From positions 1 to 6,281 of the forward strand of contig CAMFEL010000113.1 of the NCBI GenBank assembly GCA_945949385.1: DNA of 6,281 nt. The letters run 5' to 3'. The notes beneath the pieces were generated by a model. The model had not been told where the DNA came from, made no database searches, and was given only the letters and a program-made list of their open reading frames with translations. Origin of the DNA: an uncultured Clostridia bacterium (GTDB taxonomy: Bacteria > Bacillota > Clostridia > Oscillospirales > CAG-272). How positions within the stretch are numbered: position 1 is the first letter of the stretch; each line of letters begins with the position of its first letter. The position numbers and the translations under genes are program-made. This document shows positions 5,417-6,281 of this stretch, piece by piece.

Positions 5417-5433
5417 CTCCTTATAACAGGAGG
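5417..5433 (+). promoter_or_regulatory. Strong ribosome binding site within a small hairpin
   Basis: AGGAGG (5428-5433) lies 6 nt before the ATG at 5440, an optimal Shine-Dalgarno. CTCCT (5417-5421) can pair with AGGAG (5428-5432) over a 6-nt loop, which could partly hide the site. With only five pairs the effect may be weak. Confidence 0.6.
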
Positions 5434-5439
5434 ATATTT

Positions 5440-6281
5440 ATGTTTGATATTATTTCACTGGGTGAGCTTCTGATCGACTTTACTCCCCGAGGCGTAAGCG
5501 AAAGGGGCAACTATCTCTTTGAGGCAAGTCCCGGAGGCGCACCCTGCAATATGCTGGCGGCTGCCGCTGCTCTCGGGAAAAAGACCGCCTTTATCGGCAA
5601 GGTGGGCGACGATACTTTCGGGCGCTTTCTGGAGGACACCGTGGCTTCAAAAGGAATTGACACGGGGGCGCTGATAAAGACCGACGCCGCTTTTACTACC
5701 CTTGCCTTTGTCACGCTTGACAGCGAAGGCAACAGGAATTTCTCCTTTGCCAGAAACAAAAGCGCCGACACCCTGCTTGAGGCAGGCGAGGTTTCACCGG
5801 AGCTTATAAAAAATACCCGTATCTTTCACGTGGGGACTCTGTCACTTACGGACGAGCCGTCCAGAAGCGCTACCCTGAAGGCGCTTGATATTGCAAAGGA
5901 AAACAATGTGACGGTATCTGTTGACCCCAATCTGCGCGAGCCTTTGTGGAAAAATCTTGAGGATGCAAGGAATGCCGTCAGAACGGTTCTTTCCTATGCC
6001 GATATTATTAAAATCTCGGATTATGAGCTTGAATTTCTTTACGGCACCGACGACACTGTGCGGGCGGCCCGTATGTGCTTTGAGGAGTATTCTCCGAAAA
6101 TTCTTTTTGCTACCTGCGGTAAAAACGGCGCGTATGTGCTGAGCGGGGAGCATACGGTACATCACCCCTGCTATCTTAAAGTGAAAACCGTTGACACCAC
6201 CGGTGCGGGCGACAGTTTCTGCGGTACAGCGCTCAGCGCCCTTATAGATCTCGGTCTCGATTTCGACGCGATTTCCGAGGA
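5440..6281 (+). CDS. PfkB-family carbohydrate kinase, probably fructokinase (3' end outside window)
   Basis: An ATP-dependent sugar kinase of the PfkB/ribokinase family. The frame is open from 5440 to the right edge, 280 codons with no stop; about 35-45 residues should be missing for a usual length near 320. The N-terminus, ISLGELLIDFTP, is typical of fructokinases (EC 2.7.1.4), with the sugar-contacting Asp13. PfkB signature 1 is seen in PGGAPCNMLAAAAALG from residue 31. DPNLR lies at 162-166 and a KxSxxE motif at Lys191-Glu196. Signature 2, DTTGAGDSF, contains the anion-hole GAG (255-257) and catalytic base Asp258. Substrate within PfkB is hard to read from sequence, so another sugar such as 2-keto-3-deoxygluconate is possible. 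The start is fixed by AGGAGG at 6 nt spacing and by a good promoter. Confidence 0.92.
   Translation, partial: MFDIISLGELLIDFTPRGVSERGNYLFEASPGGAPCNMLAAAAALGKKTAFIGKVGDDTFGRFLEDTVASKGIDTGALIKTDAAFTTLAFVTLDSEGNRNFSFARNKSADTLLEAGEVSPELIKNTRIFHVGTLSLTDEPSRSATLKALDIAKENNVTVSVDPNLREPLWKNLEDARNAVRTVLSYADIIKISDYELEFLYGTDDTVRAARMCFEEYSPKILFATCGKNGAYVLSGEHTVHHPCYLKVKTVDTTGAGDSFCGTALSALIDLGLDFDAISE

Overview
The window looks like chromosomal DNA of an anaerobic Clostridia-type Firmicute, perhaps Oscillospiraceae/Ruminococcaceae. That placement is an inference. It rests on sigma-A-type promoters with 17-bp spacers, AGGAGG-like ribosome binding sites, moderate GC, GC-rich intergenic tandem repeats, and a minimal nifS-nifU pair without nearby hscA, hscB or fdx.

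Layout. Positions 1-499 hold no gene I can support. They contain two strong hairpins and a 33-bp tandem repeat array (about 5 units, 301-461). Positions 500-2114 hold a two-gene minus-strand unit: an SPFH/prohibitin-family membrane protein (1317-2114), then an unrecognised protein with about 8 membrane segments (500-1276). A 345-bp divergent intergenic region (2115-2459) carries one minus-strand promoter and two tandem plus-strand promoters. An operator-like palindrome lies in the spacer of the upstream plus-strand promoter. Positions 2460-5077 hold a plus-strand operon: cysteine desulfurase (nifS/iscS-like), Fe-S scaffold (nifU/iscU-like, with an unusual Cys-rich tail) and quinolinate synthase (nadA). 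A degenerate 8-bp tandem repeat (5097-5200) and a rho-independent terminator (5250-5275) follow. The last gene, a PfkB-family sugar kinase (probably fructokinase), starts at 5440 under its own promoter and runs off the right edge.

How the genes work together. NifS takes sulfur from cysteine and hands it to the NifU scaffold, where Fe-S clusters are built. NadA, an oxygen-sensitive [4Fe-4S] enzyme of de novo NAD synthesis, is an obvious client in the same operon. nadB and nadC are not in the window. The SPFH protein and its polytopic partner probably form a separate membrane-associated unit. The kinase is an independent sugar-utilisation gene.

I see no clearly new multi-gene system. The items most worth a second look are the two tandem repeat arrays, the operator-like palindrome at the nifS promoter, the Cys-rich NifU tail and the unidentified partner of the SPFH protein.
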